A stretch of DNA of 64,000 nt from Glandiceps talaboti (taxonomy: Eukaryota > Hemichordata > Enteropneusta > Spengelidae): contig NC_135555.1 in assembly GCF_964340395.1 (NCBI RefSeq), positions 18,379,115-18,443,114 of the forward strand, given 5' to 3'. The notes beneath the pieces are model-generated. The model had not been told where the DNA came from and made no database searches. It saw only the letters and a program-made list of their open reading frames with translations. Positions 36,099 through 48,106 of this stretch are shown one piece after another; the first letter of the stretch is position 1, and each line of letters opens with the position of its first letter. The translations under genes and the position numbers were made by a program.

Positions 36099-38070
36099 CT
36101 GTTTGTGGGATCACAGGTGCAGTTTGATCCCATTATGACCACTGAATACCAGTTAAGTGGAATCAATATGTATGAAAACATGAATATATTTGCTCACTGC
36201 TGCTAGATAGAAAACCATTAGTGAAATGCGTTCTATTATGACATGCTGGAGAATAAAAAAGCACAGGGAATTCTTGATGTCTGTCTTGGGAAAACAGTTA
36301 CCTTGAGGGTACAAGTAAAGGGGAGAGGTGCAGAAGCAAAACATGCCTGTAATAGCACTACTGTGGATGGTAATATATGACACAAGTAATTGCTGTTTTT
36401 ACTCTAGTGTACCTAAGATATACAGCCTTGTGTAAAAATCAGGAATATGGCATGGGGAAACTGTGAAGAAATACATTAAGTTTGAGTGCACAGCCAGTTG
36501 ATGCAATTAAGCAAATTGTGGTAGGGAAGAAAGCAAGGCCGTCCATACAGATTACATCTGGGATTTGAAGAACAGTCTTTCTGCATAAGTTGATTTGATC
36601 TCATACAAGTTTGCAATACAAATGACTGCTAGGTTCAAACTGAAGAAAACTTTCACCACTTGTCTACATGATACATGCAAGCAGTTGTGATGGTCAAATT
36701 TTAGCTTCCATGTAATCAAAATATCTTAAAGGAACTAGGAAAGGAATATTTCCCAAAGTTTCAACGAGAATTACTAAATTTTTTCTGTTTGATTTATAAG
36801 ATATTATGACACTAATTTTGAAGTAAATGATGCCTGCAAGGCTCAAACAGCACTAAGGTGAATAATGCATATTTATTATAACTGTATGACGCAAGTAATC
36901 AGGACCTTTACTCTAGTGTACCATAGCCAAAAATAAAACCTTCAGTAAAAATTTAAAAATTTGCCATAGAATGTTAATGTTGTAGACGCATTCTTTTCAT
37001 TTTAATACAGGACAAAAATACTGTTCTTCATCTTGCAGCAATTTATGTTTTGTAATATATCCTGTCCATTACAAAATCATTTTGCTGGAGGCTTTGATTT
37101 TCCCAATGAATAGAAAATATCTGTTGACCTTTCTGCTATCTCTGACTTTGTGATTTTGTCGTTAGCTCTCCCAAAATGAACCTTCTCTATTACCTACAAA
37201 AAAGTGTTTATCTTCAACTTTTTACTTCGTGACAGCACCTTTAGGGCATTTTAAGTATTCTTTACTTCCATATTTTAACCACTAAAGTGATGGAAAGACT
37301 GATAGAAAGATCATTTTCTTAAGGCAACTAACAGATGGGTTTGATCAGTTTTCTCAAGTTATATCATATTTCTCTGACATATAATATGGATTTCTATTCT
37401 ATTTCCTTTTCATGATTTGGGGCAGCAACACCTTTTTTTTCATTCCTACTTTCATAATTGTTTGTATCGACCACCTATTGTGGTATTTCTGTGTTGGCAA
37501 CAGTATCTGTCATAGCACCCACTATCTCAAGTTCTGTTTTGTTCTTGGTATTGCTCACCCATACATCTTGCAGTGTGACATATATTGATATAATAAATTT
37601 TCTTCTAACTAACAATAAAAGAAAAACGTTTTTTTTTAAAGGGTTTCACATTTCTCACAATTTTTTTTTAAGAACTGAAAAACAATTAAAACCGGTTCCA
37701 TGCACTGTGTAAACTATATCAGTATGTACATAAGACTTTAAATATGCTTGTTTTCTTCCAAGTCATTGTGAAAATAAGAAGTTAAATTGTCATTTTCCAA
37801 ACTATACGTAAGAGCTGATAACTATGCATGCATGATGTGATTCCCACCCAGCTTTCTCCAGTATCACAATAGAAGGCACAAATGCGGAACAATATTTTAT
37901 AAACAATCTGCCATCAATACATCAAAAAATTAATTGTCTGTGTCATGTATACAGTCCATTTCCTTCCAAGGCCAGAATACTTATCGACAATCTGGAGCTG
38001 ATTTATAACAAAATAACAATTTTTATTTTTCTTTCCTCTTGATCCTCTTCACACTGCGCACCATAAATTC
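36099..38070. other. AT-rich stretch with weak splice-like blocks
   Basis: Segments 36360-36450 and 36860-36950 share 'actctagtgtacc' and neighbours, an old direct duplication 500 bp apart. A 45-bp minus-strand block at about 36282-36326 has an acceptor and 'caag|gtaact' but is open in all three phases. A 50-bp block near 37555-37605 ends at 'tgg|gtgagc'. Neither is strong enough to call. Confidence 0.35.
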
Positions 38071-38074
38071 TTAC

Positions 38075-38161
38075 ACTATATTCCCCCTTCCTTGACAGAT
38101 TTTTAACACATTTCCAGTGATGTGTGTGATGGGGCCACCGCCCTGAGTAATCCCTTAGGGT
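38075..38161 (-). CDS. Weak candidate internal exon (unidentified)
   Basis: 87 bases lie between 'gttcctagacag' and 'agt|gtaaga' on the minus strand, 29 codons in phase 0 throughout (TLRDYSGRWPHHTHHWKCVK...). The donor has the uncommon T before GT. On the plus strand a good acceptor ('cccccttccttgacag') lies inside the same DNA, so the block could belong to a plus-strand exon or to nothing. Confidence 0.2.
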
Positions 38162-38689
38162 CTGTCTAGGAACACTGCATCTCCAGAACCCCCTTTTTAT
38201 GACCGTATAACTTTTATAGTATCATTAAAAAGTATTAGTATTAGCAGAAATGACGACAGCATGATTCAAAAACAATGCCGGCGTGTTCCCTAGTGAAAAC
38301 CCATATGGATCAATAACTCAATTCCCACAATCCATTTGTTGTCTACATCTGTTTGTTAAACTCATTTCCAATAGCATCAAAATACTACATTGATTAGTTT
38401 CAATTTCATTTCACCGACATGTAGTTCTGATCAATGCTGTTCCCCCATTTGTCTATTCTACAACATAGTAGTACGTGTAACTTAGGCACTGACAACATAG
38501 AAGTATACGTAACTTTTTAAGTGTTGTTCTTGGATCAGGTTGATAATGATTGTTTAAGACTCCATGGTACCATTCACTGACGTTTCAAGAGCAAATTTAG
38601 TATATTTGTACTCTAAAAATTAAAGCTATCAACACCAAAATAAAGAGATTTTGTAACGTTACATCACTCTGCCTCACCTCACCTCACCT

Positions 38690-39060
38690 AAAATCTTATG
38701 CATCCCAAAACGGTAGTTTCCCAAGTTTATTTTCCAGCCAGGATTACCTTCAAAAATTATCGGTTTATATAATCAGGAAACACAGTACCCTAACCCTCCA
38801 ATGTTGGCAATGTAACATATTAATATAAGTTCATTTCCATAACATGTTTTGTCCTTTCTTGAAAGAATTAACCTGTCTCCCCCCCCCCCCCCCACCTTTT
38901 TATGCATCCCTATAATGGTGGTACCTCCCTAAGTTTATTTTCCGGCCAGGATTACCTTCCAAACTTACCTGCTACATATATAATCAGGAAACAGATTACT
39001 CTCCCGCCCATTAAATCTCCTAACAAAATAAAAGCTACTTCCATCACAAAAAATTAAACA
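38690..39060 (+). repeat. ~205-bp tandem duplication with C-tract
   Basis: Two copies start 'atgcatcccaaaacggtagt' (38697) and 'atgcatccctataatggtgg' (38902). Both continue through 'aagtttattttcc' and 'gccaggattacctt' to 'ataatcaggaaaca'. A run of about 15 C at 38880-38894 marks the junction. Confidence 0.85.
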
Positions 39061-39480
39061 GTCTACATATGTACAAGTTCTTCACAGAAACACAGCACAT
39101 ACCCATTTCCACTTCAATTATCACTTATCATCATGTAACAATCCTAATTTACCACTTTCCATCATTCACGCTTTCTATTTTCACACTCTTTTGTCATCAA
39201 CTTTATCTCTCCGGTCATTTCCAGTTGATACTATCTAAAAGGACACGTTGTTTACTACCCACTTTTATTCCTCAACATCATTGACTAAATTTTTATGAGT
39301 TCACTTTACATCAGTGTTAGTAAAATAACCAATATGTTATCATTTTCAATGAAAAGACTCACACGAGTACTCGTAAATTTGGCCAAATTATGTACAAGAG
39401 TCATAAACAACAATTCATCTCCGGCAAATAATACATTCCCATATTTCTCATTTCAGAAAGGTCATATAGGTAATTTACAG
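39061..39480. other. AT-rich non-coding stretch
   Basis: Two short plus-strand frames at 39069 and 39295 carry no recognisable motif. Confidence 0.4.
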
Positions 39481-39483
39481 GTA

Positions 39484-39768
39484 CATGTATGAATAGGAAC
39501 AAACGGTTGACATTTTGTAGTGCTAATTTCATGGTGTACTAGTAAAGAGAATCTGACATTGATGATGGACAGTGGGGAGGAAACGTTTTCAATATCGCTG
39601 ACTGGGAGGTATAACCTACCTGAGTTCATTATAAGATTATATGAATAGAAACAGACAGTTGACATTTTGTAGTGCTAATTTATGCTATATACTGGAACAG
39701 AGGTTCTGACACTAACGATGGACAGTGGCGAGCTGAGTGGGAGGTATAATCTACCTGAGTTCATTAGA
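39484..39768 (+). repeat. ~163-bp tandem duplication
   Basis: Two copies begin 'atgaataggaacaaacggtt' (39489) and 'atgaatagaaacagacagtt' (39641). They share 'gacattttgtagtgctaatt', 'gatggacagtgg' and 'tgggaggtataa.ctacctg'. Confidence 0.9.
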
Positions 39769-39788
39769 TGGGGGGGGGGGGGGGGGGG
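39769..39788. repeat. Poly-G tract
   Basis: About 18 G at the right end of the 163-bp duplication. Confidence 0.9.
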
Positions 39789-40690
39789 CTCACACAAATT
39801 TAACATTGAGTTTGTAATTGGTGATCAAAAATGACCTCTAACACCTCCCCTTCACCTTATACCCAAACCCATCCCATCCCTTACCCCATTGAATTTGAAA
39901 CCCCCTCCATCAATCCCTATCCCTCATAGCTACCCTAAAGTCAACTCTCCCTCACACCACATAAAATACTCGGCTCAAAATGAGCAATAGTCCAGAGTAC
40001 ATACAAGGTATATATGTTACTAAAAATTGCATCTAGACTACCTTAACGGTGGTAGTCTGTTATTAAAACCAACATAAATCAATAAAAAATTGTAGTGGAA
40101 ACAGTTCATTAGGCCATTAAAATCTAACTACTAAGCTTTGAAGTTAAATTCATGTCCTTTAAAACCAATGATCCCTCTAAGATGGTGATTCTTAGCACTA
40201 TAACAACCCTCCCAACTAAGATGAACATTCAGTGATTTATGAAGCATCATGTAATGATGTAAATTAAAAGAGTTTTCTATAAAAATTGGCTTTCTTTGTT
40301 TTTTCAACTTATGTTATTAATAAAATGCTGTTAGTTCATTCTAAAAGTTAATACATACAGATCAACTTGGTTCATGTACATCATGTGAACCATCTAGCAA
40401 AACACAGGAATATTTCTCTGTACTTGTTTTTTCAGGTGGTATATATTGTTAGCTTAGAATCAAACCATGGGGATTTTGTTCTCGCATTTCCCCTACTGCC
40501 ATTTTGCTCTGTGCAGCCGGCATTTAAATTAATGAAACTTTGGGCAGAAATCAGATACAAATTCTTATTGGATTTAACATTTTCCCCAAAAGTGTAAGGT
40601 GATGTCAATATTAAACGTCATCATGTGCCAGGAATGGTTGGGGAAAAGGGAGAGCAAAATGACATGACTGGATTCAAGTTATAAAATTAG
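39789..40690. other. Non-coding stretch, no gene seen
   Basis: A pyrimidine-rich segment (39835-39960, 'cccatcccatcccttacccc') is followed by AT-rich sequence. A segment at 40085-40160 resembles 26960-27030 ('aattgtag..aaacagttca'), hinting at an old dispersed repeat. Confidence 0.4.
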
Positions 40691-40693
40691 AGA

Positions 40694-40945
40694 CTATAGA
40701 AGCAATTTAAGATAATTTTTTTTCAGTGATGATTCTGTTTTGAGGTGGATATAGGGGACGGTGGTGTATTCCCGAAAGTTCAAGATGTTTGCACTTCCCA
40801 GATTTATAATCACTGACCCATTTAAAAGTATAATTTGTGTTGATTTGCTGAAGTACATTGCAGCTATGATCTTCCTTCCATCCTTCCAAGGCTTTTTTTT
40901 CATATTACAGATTATACAATTACAAACCAACGAGGGATAGCATGA
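40694..40945 (-). CDS. Candidate terminal exon (unidentified)
   Basis: On the minus strand an excellent acceptor, 'tctctctcttgtgtctacag', opens a frame of 83 codons in phase 0 to a TAG at 40694-40696. It begins SCYPSLVCNCIICNM; the later part (GSVIINLGSANILNFREYTT) looks more protein-like than the first. A second frame is open across most of it (40707-40889). No family recognised. It could follow 41347-41423 in phase, or be chance with a good acceptor. Confidence 0.28.
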   Translation of the reverse strand, partial: SCYPSLVCNCIICNMKKKPWKDGRKIIAAMYFSKSTQIILLNGSVIINLGSANILNFREYTTVPYIHLKTESSLKKNYLKLLL

Positions 40946-40979
40946 CTGTAGACACAAGAGAGAGACACACACAGAGAAT

Positions 40980-41340
40980 CAAACCATTTTATAATGCCTT
41001 TGAAACTAATGAATATAGAAGTTCGCATACGAGACCATCATACTAAGTAACAGAGAATTAAAATAACGAGTACATGCAGTGTAATATTTATAATAAGGAT
41101 AAATTGTGTATCCTTATAGCAAGGTTAGATGGAAGTCAATACCATATAAGAGTCTAAGGAATGATAAATAGTGACATGTAGCACTTCAATTTCAATACAT
41201 AATCAAAGTTAGTTAACGTACAAATCCAAGTCACAAATCACGACTGCTAATAAATGCTTATAATAATAACTTGAGTTCAAATACCACAGGAGGCATATCC
41301 ATATGACATTCCCTATGGACAGGAGACTAGAATGATCCAT
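40980..41340. other. AT-rich non-coding stretch
   Basis: Nothing recognised. Confidence 0.4.
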
Positions 41341-41346
41341 GTGTAC

Positions 41347-41423
41347 CTTGAGATCCACCTGCACTCCATGGATATGACACAGTTCTACGGTGATGGATTG
41401 AAAAGCGATCAGGAAAAGCTCTG
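41347..41423 (-). CDS. Weak candidate internal exon (unidentified)
   Basis: On the minus strand, 'gtttctgcccag' and 'gatctcaag|gtacac' bound 77 bases. One frame reads ELFLIAFQSITVELCHIHGV then QVDLK (phase 1 in, 0 out). A second frame (AFPDRFSIHHRRTVSYPWSA...) is also open, so the reading is uncertain. The first is compatible in phase with the block at 44496-44548 before it. Confidence 0.25.
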
Positions 41424-43535
41424 CTGGGCAGAAACTTGTACAACTTATATAAGTAATCATGTACCTGAACTACTATATGAATATAAATCTGATGAATGAC
41501 AGGAGCGCAGTTGAATGAATTATACAAAAGTGAAAGAGCACAATGAACTTTGCACACAAATGCACCATAAAATTGAAGAAATAGCATACAGTTATGATAA
41601 GCAATCTTCCAAATGTCTAGTTAGTATATTACATGTCATGACTAATATTTCACCCATAATGATGATATTAGTAATCTAATACTTTGCATAAATCAAAAAA
41701 TTAATATTCATTTGACTATTGATTACTTTGCATATTAGAAGTTTATAATATGCAAAATCTTGTTTCACAGGATTTAATTTGTAGATATTGTGTTTGGAAT
41801 TATTTTAGATCATTGTGTTGTTGAGGGATATGGTATCCATTTTTCGTGTGTTTTTTTTTATTGTGATTTCAACACTCCACTTTCTATTAAGTACTTTGTG
41901 TGTGTGCCTTTATAGAAAATGTCAGCACTCCATGTTCTTGTGTATGTATGTATGTGAGTGTGTGTGCTGTTATTCGAGATGTCGACACTTTATATTGATT
42001 TGTGCATGCATGCGTGTGTGTACCATTCTTGGAGATCTCAATACTTCACATTCAATTGTTTGCCAAAGGCAACAGGTCAGTGTGGGTATGTGACTGTGCC
42101 AAACACCACAGTCAGAACACTTCTGAGGAGTCTACTGCTACCTATCCACATTACATGCTAGTGACAAGCTGAGAGTGTGGTCGCAGCTGGCTTCAGTGAG
42201 GTTGTTAGAAATAAATGCTAGAAACAAAACAGTGTGCATTAGGAATTCCCAATGGCATTAGAACACTGAGTAAATCAGTGCAACTCACAGTAAATCATAT
42301 TATCTGTGATTTCAAAAGAGCTTGAAGAAAGTGTAATTGACATAAATAACACATCAGAGCTTTCAGTAGGAGTGTGCAGAAAGAAGCAAATCAGCTTTGA
42401 CTACTAAGAAGCCTCCCCGATGACTGCTCATAACCACTATAACATGGGACCCTTCATTGGCATACACGCCTTTAAAACCCTATTACAACACACCATGACC
42501 TGTCCATACTTCTCTCCTGAAAAAAAAATGGCGATTCATTCATCTCAATTCCCTCGAGTTTTGATGCTATTTAAAAGTTGGCACCCACCGTCCTTTTAAG
42601 AATTATAATTGTGTGCATTTGGCCTCCCCGGACAATTTCTAGCCCAAAATCTAATTTCTGAATCAGCACAATATTGCAGTGGTTTCAGCTAAGGTAGGCT
42701 GGGAATTGGTAATTAGGTTTCTTAGCATGAGAGAAATGGATGGGGTGGTTTTCACAGATCAGAAAACTTAATTAGATTTTTTTACGTGGCCAAAAAAAAA
42801 AAAAAATCACGGCAAGGAACTGAAGCATAACATCCTCAGCATCTTGGATGAGCATCAAATTTAATCAGTAATATGTCTAAATGCAAATGTGCAATTCACA
42901 CCTGAGATCATTCATGAGAAGAATATTTTAATTAGGGGCTCAGTTCTAGATGACTAGCAAACATACTTGGAGAAACTGCTCACATTTTGTCCGTCGTGAT
43001 TGGTATGATCATTATCCTCCTCAACACTAACATGTGTGTTCAGGATTTGGCTCATTCTGTTTAATGAAATGTGTTGGACAAATATACAACATGTCCTGCA
43101 CAGAATACACATTAACCTGTCGTTAAAGCACACTTTTCCCGCCCAAGTTTCTTGGAACAAAATTTCAACTTTCCCCATAAAATTTTGGGCAAATCTCAAT
43201 TTTTTAAAAACTGAAGTCATCAGAATAAATGTGTTGGACAAATATTTTAAACTGAATAATAGGAAATCTCTTGTAAATTGATGCCTGTTTTTTTTTTAAA
43301 AGTGATGAAATTACAAAGCAATTAACAAACAGGAGTTTACAATTACAGGTAGCTCTACTGCTACTAAATTACTAATTACTGTAATTTGTTTTAGCCGATT
43401 ATGTTATGCCATAATAATAATCTCATTTCTTTTTTGTTAGTTTCTGCTGGTATCATCATGATATCATTTTTATAGTTTGCTGTTATTTGCTCATATTTAC
43501 ATCAGATCCATCTTAGTTTGTACACTACCAAACAT
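41424..43535. other. Non-coding stretch with ambiguous open blocks
   Basis: At 42090-42160 both strands are open and protein-like, so neither is called. At 42985-43060 a minus-strand block (MSQILNTHVSVEEDNDHTNH...) lies between a weak acceptor and 'aat|gtgagc', while an overlapping frame after 'gtattctgtgcag' competes. Short TG-rich tracts occur at 41895-42025. Confidence 0.35.
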
Positions 43536-43539
43536 TTTA

Positions 43540-43875
43540 CCATGCATAAGCCCAAATATGGAATTTGTACCATGGTCATGCTACATCAAGACTATGTCAT
43601 GACAACGCACGTCTATGTCACTGGTTCTGCTGTGTTTGAAATATGAGTCAAAACATTCAAAATTGCCATTAATTTCCCCGATTTTTCTTTGATATTACTG
43701 GTGCTGGTATAATTTTGCTAATCTATTCTCCAATATTTTTCTTCATTTAGCTAGAAAATATGTGTAACCTAAGGGTTTTGCAACTACTCGTCTAGCAACT
43801 CGAAGTGACAGACCCCTTAGGTCACTCATATTTTCCTTGGCTGAACGAAGAAAAATATTGGGGAATAACATATGT
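43540..43875 (+). repeat. Family C dispersed repeat, copy 2 (with foldback core)
   Basis: Shares 'ggttctgctgtgtttgaaa' and 'aactactcgtctagcaactc' with the other two copies. From 43730 to 43863 it is an imperfect hairpin: 'ccaatatttttcttcattta' pairs with 'gaacgaagaaaaatattgg', and 'aacctaaggg' pairs with 'ccccttaggt' around a 40-base loop. Confidence 0.85.
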
Positions 43876-44020
43876 GAAAAAACTATGGCTGTAAGTATTT
43901 TTTGATATATAGTAATCAAGTAACACATATTGACAACACCAAACAGTCATGGATAATTACTTCTATTCCTGTGAAATACATCAAAAAGTTACTGAAAAAC
44001 AAGTTTATTTACTTTTTGTC

Positions 44021-44086
44021 AGTCCTCTTTCTCCCAACTTATACTTAGTTGCATACAAACAAATACCCCCTTAGGAAGAGGATTAA
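44021..44086 (-). repeat. Solo copy of the 52-bp minisatellite unit
   Basis: In reverse orientation it carries the whole 6188-6622 unit, plus both ends: 'tcctctttctccc' at one side and a complementary 'ggaagagga' at the other. It looks like a free-standing short element with inverted ends rather than an array fragment. Confidence 0.8.
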
Positions 44087-44487
44087 TTTATTTATTTTGT
44101 AATTCATTTTTTTGACGAGTGAAATATTTGGTACTGGACAAGTTAATAAGATATGGTACTGGAAGTGGACAACACTTCTGATTCGTTACTATTTTCAGTC
44201 TTGTTGCTCAGAACTCAACCTGAAAAATTTGCCCATTACTATATAATAAAATGTTATTATCACAACAAAGCTTGTAAAAATCTCTGTCTTAAACCAACTC
44301 TACTCCATCTCTATCTTTATAGAGTGAATCAGAGTCAAGTTTCCTCTACTATACCGGGCTATAAATGTAAACTGACATACCATCCTTTGAAATCAAAACC
44401 ATACGATCAAAGTGAAATTTTTTTATGAAGTGAAAATCACATCATTCGACACTTTGGAGTGTGGCCATAAATATCCTTATTGCTCAC

Positions 44488-44548
44488 ACAAATACCAACA
44501 ATTCCAACACCAGCCCTGCTCATTGGTGATTCAGTGTTGTTATCATGC
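44488..44548 (-). CDS. Weak candidate internal exon (unidentified)
   Basis: After 'gatatacatacatgtag' on the minus strand, one base and then HDNNTESPMSRAGVGIV are open. Two donors are possible: 'gttg|gtattt' (exon to 44496, exit phase 1) or 'tgt|gtgagc' (exon to 44488, exit phase 0). With the former, the block joins 45434-45503 before and 41347-41423 after it in frame. Confidence 0.22.
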
Positions 44549-44784
44549 CTACATGTATGTATATCATCACATTGCAATGCATGCATAATGATGTAGGTAC
44601 TGTACGGTGAATGGCACATTCATAATACATGTTTTCAGTATTATAAATTTCTATCACACACACACTGGCACTTATACGACATGAAATGATATTAAACTAC
44701 TACTGCTGACTTATTCAATGTATAGTACATCAAAGGCATTGATATGTGTCTGCTACACAACACAATGTTGCATAATAGCACAGT

Positions 44785-45275
44785 ACAACACAACACAACA
44801 CAACACAACGCAACACAATGCAACACAATGCAATGTAACGCAGTGCAATGCAACACAACACAACACAATGCAATGCAACACAACGCAACACAACTCAACA
44901 CAACACAACGCAACGCAGCACAATGCAACACAACATAATGCAATACAATATTACACATTACATATCAAACAATACAGCGTAACATTAAATAACACCTGAC
45001 ACAACACTAAACAAAACAAAACAAAACAAAACATCCAAATGTAAGCATACAAAGCAACAGAACATAACATTTTTTATGTATTAAACAATATAGCACAACA
45101 AAACATTATACACAGTAAAAGAATCAAACACAACACAATGCAACATAAAACAATAACACAACACTTAACATAACATAACATAACATAACATAACATAGCA
45201 TAACATAACATAACATAACATAACAATTTACATGTACATTACATCACATCACATTGCATCACATCACATTAACAT
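44785..45275. repeat. Pentanucleotide simple-repeat cluster
   Basis: About 490 bp of mainly five-base periodic sequence changes motif along its length: CAACA/CAATG (44785-44990), AACAA (45005-45032), ATAAC (45165-45227) and ACATC (45238-45270). Long open frames here are Thr/Gln/His/Asn repeats produced by the periodicity. Confidence 0.95.
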
Positions 45276-45433
45276 AACAGAACATAACAAATTCTCAACA
45301 ATTTCTTCAAAGTCTATTATCATTACTCTTAAAGGAAATTTGACATGTCTAATTTTGGAAGACAACTGTAATACAGAATTGACAAACTTAAGAATCATGA
45401 GACTTCTGGCAGAAGTTTGAAGGAAAACTTAAC

Positions 45434-45503
45434 TTAAAGAGTTTGTGAAAGTGAGTCCCAAAGGCCAAGGTGGTGCCTGTACTAATTCTTGCATTCCTGA
45501 TTG
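45434..45503 (-). CDS. Weak candidate internal exon (unidentified)
   Basis: A strong minus-strand acceptor, 'aatccttcatttcttcag', is followed by 70 bases to 'ctttaa|gttaag'. One frame (IRNARISTGTTLAFGTHFHK..., phase 1 in, 2 out) fits 60344-60473 before it and 44496-44548 after it. Another frame (QSGMQELVQAPPWPLGLTFT) is equally open. The acceptor is the best evidence. Confidence 0.25.
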
Positions 45504-45860
45504 CTGAAGAAATGAAGGATTAATTCAATTCCCTGGGTTAGTCTGATAGGCTGTCTGGTGCCTAGACATTAGTTGAGGGAATTCAACCGTGTATCAGTAT
45601 GGGAATTGTACATTGTATTACAACTTATACAAGACAAATCACTTCTGTTGTGTTGTTCCACTGCCTAGACACACATGAAGTAATACAAACACAATATCAT
45701 GCACTGATTTATTCCATAATTTTATGAGTGTTTTTTTTTCATGTTCGTTTTGAAGAAAATCTCTTTTAATTTTTATTCATATATGATTTATATATTTGCA
45801 TTTCAGAAAGAATGGATCTACTGTTATTGTCTTCACAATAATAAGATTTTAAATTTGCTC
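45504..45860. other. Non-coding stretch
   Basis: AT-rich, no repeat or gene recognised. Confidence 0.4.
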
Positions 45861-45861
45861 T

Positions 45862-46234
45862 GGACTAAAAAAAATTGCTGTTTGGTTCCGGTTACCTGTC
45901 CCCACTTAGCTTTTTCACTGCCGACGCTAAACTTTTTTTTTTACGTATTCAAGAAAAAAATAATAAAATTGTGAAGTCTCACGAGAAATTGTGGATGCAG
46001 AAACTGACATCAACTTAAAAAGACAAAATGCAAACTATTCTTCCAATCTGTAATGGCTGTACATCCGATAGGAAGAAATAAATAACACAGAGACCATCCG
46101 GGAAAACAATGTAAAACCTGAACTAGAGACTCACATAGAAAAAAAAAAAAATAAAATAAATAAAACATCTTCCTACCCCACCTATTCTAAAATTGAGCGT
46201 ATCGAAACCACCCAATTTTTTTTTATTAGGCCTT
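45862..46234 (+). mobile_element. Family A element, full-length copy 5
   Basis: It runs from 'gactaaaaaaaattgctgtt' and 'gttccggttacctgtcccca' to 'aatttttttttattaggcct'. Internal landmarks are 'actgacatcaacttaaaaag' and 'ttccaatctgtaatggctgt'. The ends are inverted relatives (aggccta/gtctaa followed by A-rich). About 373 bp, non-coding, MITE-like. The best reference copy in this window. Confidence 0.85.
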
Positions 46235-46659
46235 ATATATAAAAGTTTTAAATTTTGAAATAAGATGGTAAATTATTTATTTTCAATTTAAAAACAAAAA
46301 AATTTTGTATTTCTGTTTGAAGTTTTAAACAAATTATGGATAAATGTAGATGCAATTTGGTACATATAGCTGTTATTTTCGTATCTATGTTACCAATATC
46401 CTAACACAATGATACAAACTTTATAACTTTTCATATTCACTAGATTTCTCCCTGTTTGAGTTTTGTGACTAAAACTATGGCCAGAATTCAATGATAGGAA
46501 GTTATCTAAATTTTACCAGATTCCTCCCTCCCCCTCGCTAACTGGACTTCTAGTAAACCCTTGTAAAATTAATTTTACACTTGAACAAGCATCAAATCGG
46601 GTTCAGTGATATGCATTCACTACAACCCTTCTCATTACACAGCTATGACTCAGTTAATC

Positions 46660-47120
46660 GTTTTGACTCTTTCAGATTTATATTTCAAAGATATATAGGT
46701 TATCGTAGAGTTCTAACAGTTTACTGAGAATGTATTGTACATCCTTTATTTTGGAGACAATTTCTTAACATCTGACTGCAGAAGTGTGTCTCGAAAACTG
46801 AACATCTTTCTATGTTATAAAGTCTTCAGTGAAATTTATTTATCGTATAGTTCTAATGGTTTAGTGAAATGAGCTGTACAGTTTCTGAATTTTTCTAATA
46901 AGTGGAGAAAATTTGATGGTAGGCTGGCAAAAGTTTCAGGTAGTTTTTGTACATACAAGGCAAACATTAGTCTTTACTTAACATTCCCTGATTTAGTTTG
47001 TCAGAGTTGCAACAGTATAGTGAAACGAGTTACACATTTTGAGAAATTTTCAACTGTGCTTCAAAAACTTGTTGGTTACCTGCAAAAGTTTTACGTATAG
47101 TCACAAAAGTGAGCAAACAT
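46660..47120. repeat. ~150-bp degenerate tandem repeat, three copies
   Basis: Anchors 'tatcgtagagttctaacagt', 'tatcgtatagttctaatggt' and 'tttgtcagagttgcaacagt' lie near 46701, 46842 and 46998. Each is followed by 'gtgaaa.gag.t..aca' and later a 'ttctgaa/ttgagaa' segment. Confidence 0.65.
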
Positions 47121-48106
47121 AATTCTATCCTTTAAAGGACCATGTCTCAATCCTGGGCCATCACATTAGCATTAAGATAATTATCTCATCAGTGGAACCA
47201 TAAAAGATTTACATGGGATCATTCTTTTGTTCTGGACAAACATTTTCTTCAGCTCTGCCAAATAACTGTTTTTTCATACTTAGATTTTAATCCTAATCTA
47301 AAGTGGGTCTTTTTAAAGAGACTCTGATTCTAGAATTGTAACACTGAAAATTAACTTTATATGAGTCTATTAATGGGGAATACACACAATGCATTCAATT
47401 TGACAGCAGCGAGTAGCAAACTTCTTGAAAAGACCAGCTGACATGTGAAACTAGTCGAAGATTTAATCTGTTTTTAGTACTCACTTACTGCTGATACAGC
47501 AGTGAGTGCCGACACTTCTGTCTATGTCATCTTCTCCTACCCTTTAGGTGTCAAAGACGAGTAGTTGAAAGTATTTCAAAGTTACTCATTGTCGTGGTCG
47601 TCTCATTACAGCGTTAGTTGTTTGTTACGTTTCCATACACTCCTGTCTGAATTACACCTACACTGTCTGTATTGAGTTTTGCTGTAAGGTCTCGACCTCT
47701 CCATTCAAAACTCTGTTGACATGCTGAAAACAATCCACTATGGAACACTGCTAAAGTACTCAATTCTCCACGGAATAACACTACTATCGCATAGAAGTAT
47801 TGCTGTGGGCATGTTTAACAATTACACAACCGTACAGAGTGGCAAGAATCAAAATCATTACTTACACATCACGGTACCCAATGTAATTTGTCAAACGCAG
47901 TCCTGTAAAAAGTGCTCTGTCATTACACTACAACTGACTGTTTTGTCAATTACAACATTTTATAGCAATGTACTTCATAAGAATTTAAGGCCCCAGAACA
48001 TTTGTCTACTAATTGTGTCACTTGTGAATTGCTATATGTACTTTTTGAACTAGCCTGGAACCCATTCTAAAGACATACAGTGTCTTTACTTGACAAATAA
48101 ATAGTG
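47121..48106. other. Non-coding stretch with a lone 104-bp-repeat unit
   Basis: 47410-47490 matches the unit of the 28.0-28.6 kb array. A plus-strand frame of 110 codons at 47721-48053 has no recognised motif, and such a length is expected a few times by chance. Confidence 0.45.

Noticed and set aside
36531-36640. Cys-rich minus-strand exon
   Set aside because: Weak acceptor and no consensus donor; not distinguishable from chance.
42085-42165. Coding exon
   Set aside because: Both strands give equally protein-like frames, and neither has a clear donor.
44692-44999. Open frames on both strands of about 90 codons
   Set aside because: Produced by five-base periodic repeats, which stay open for long distances.
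47721-48053. 110-codon open frame on the plus strand
   Set aside because: A few frames this long are expected by chance; no recognisable domain.
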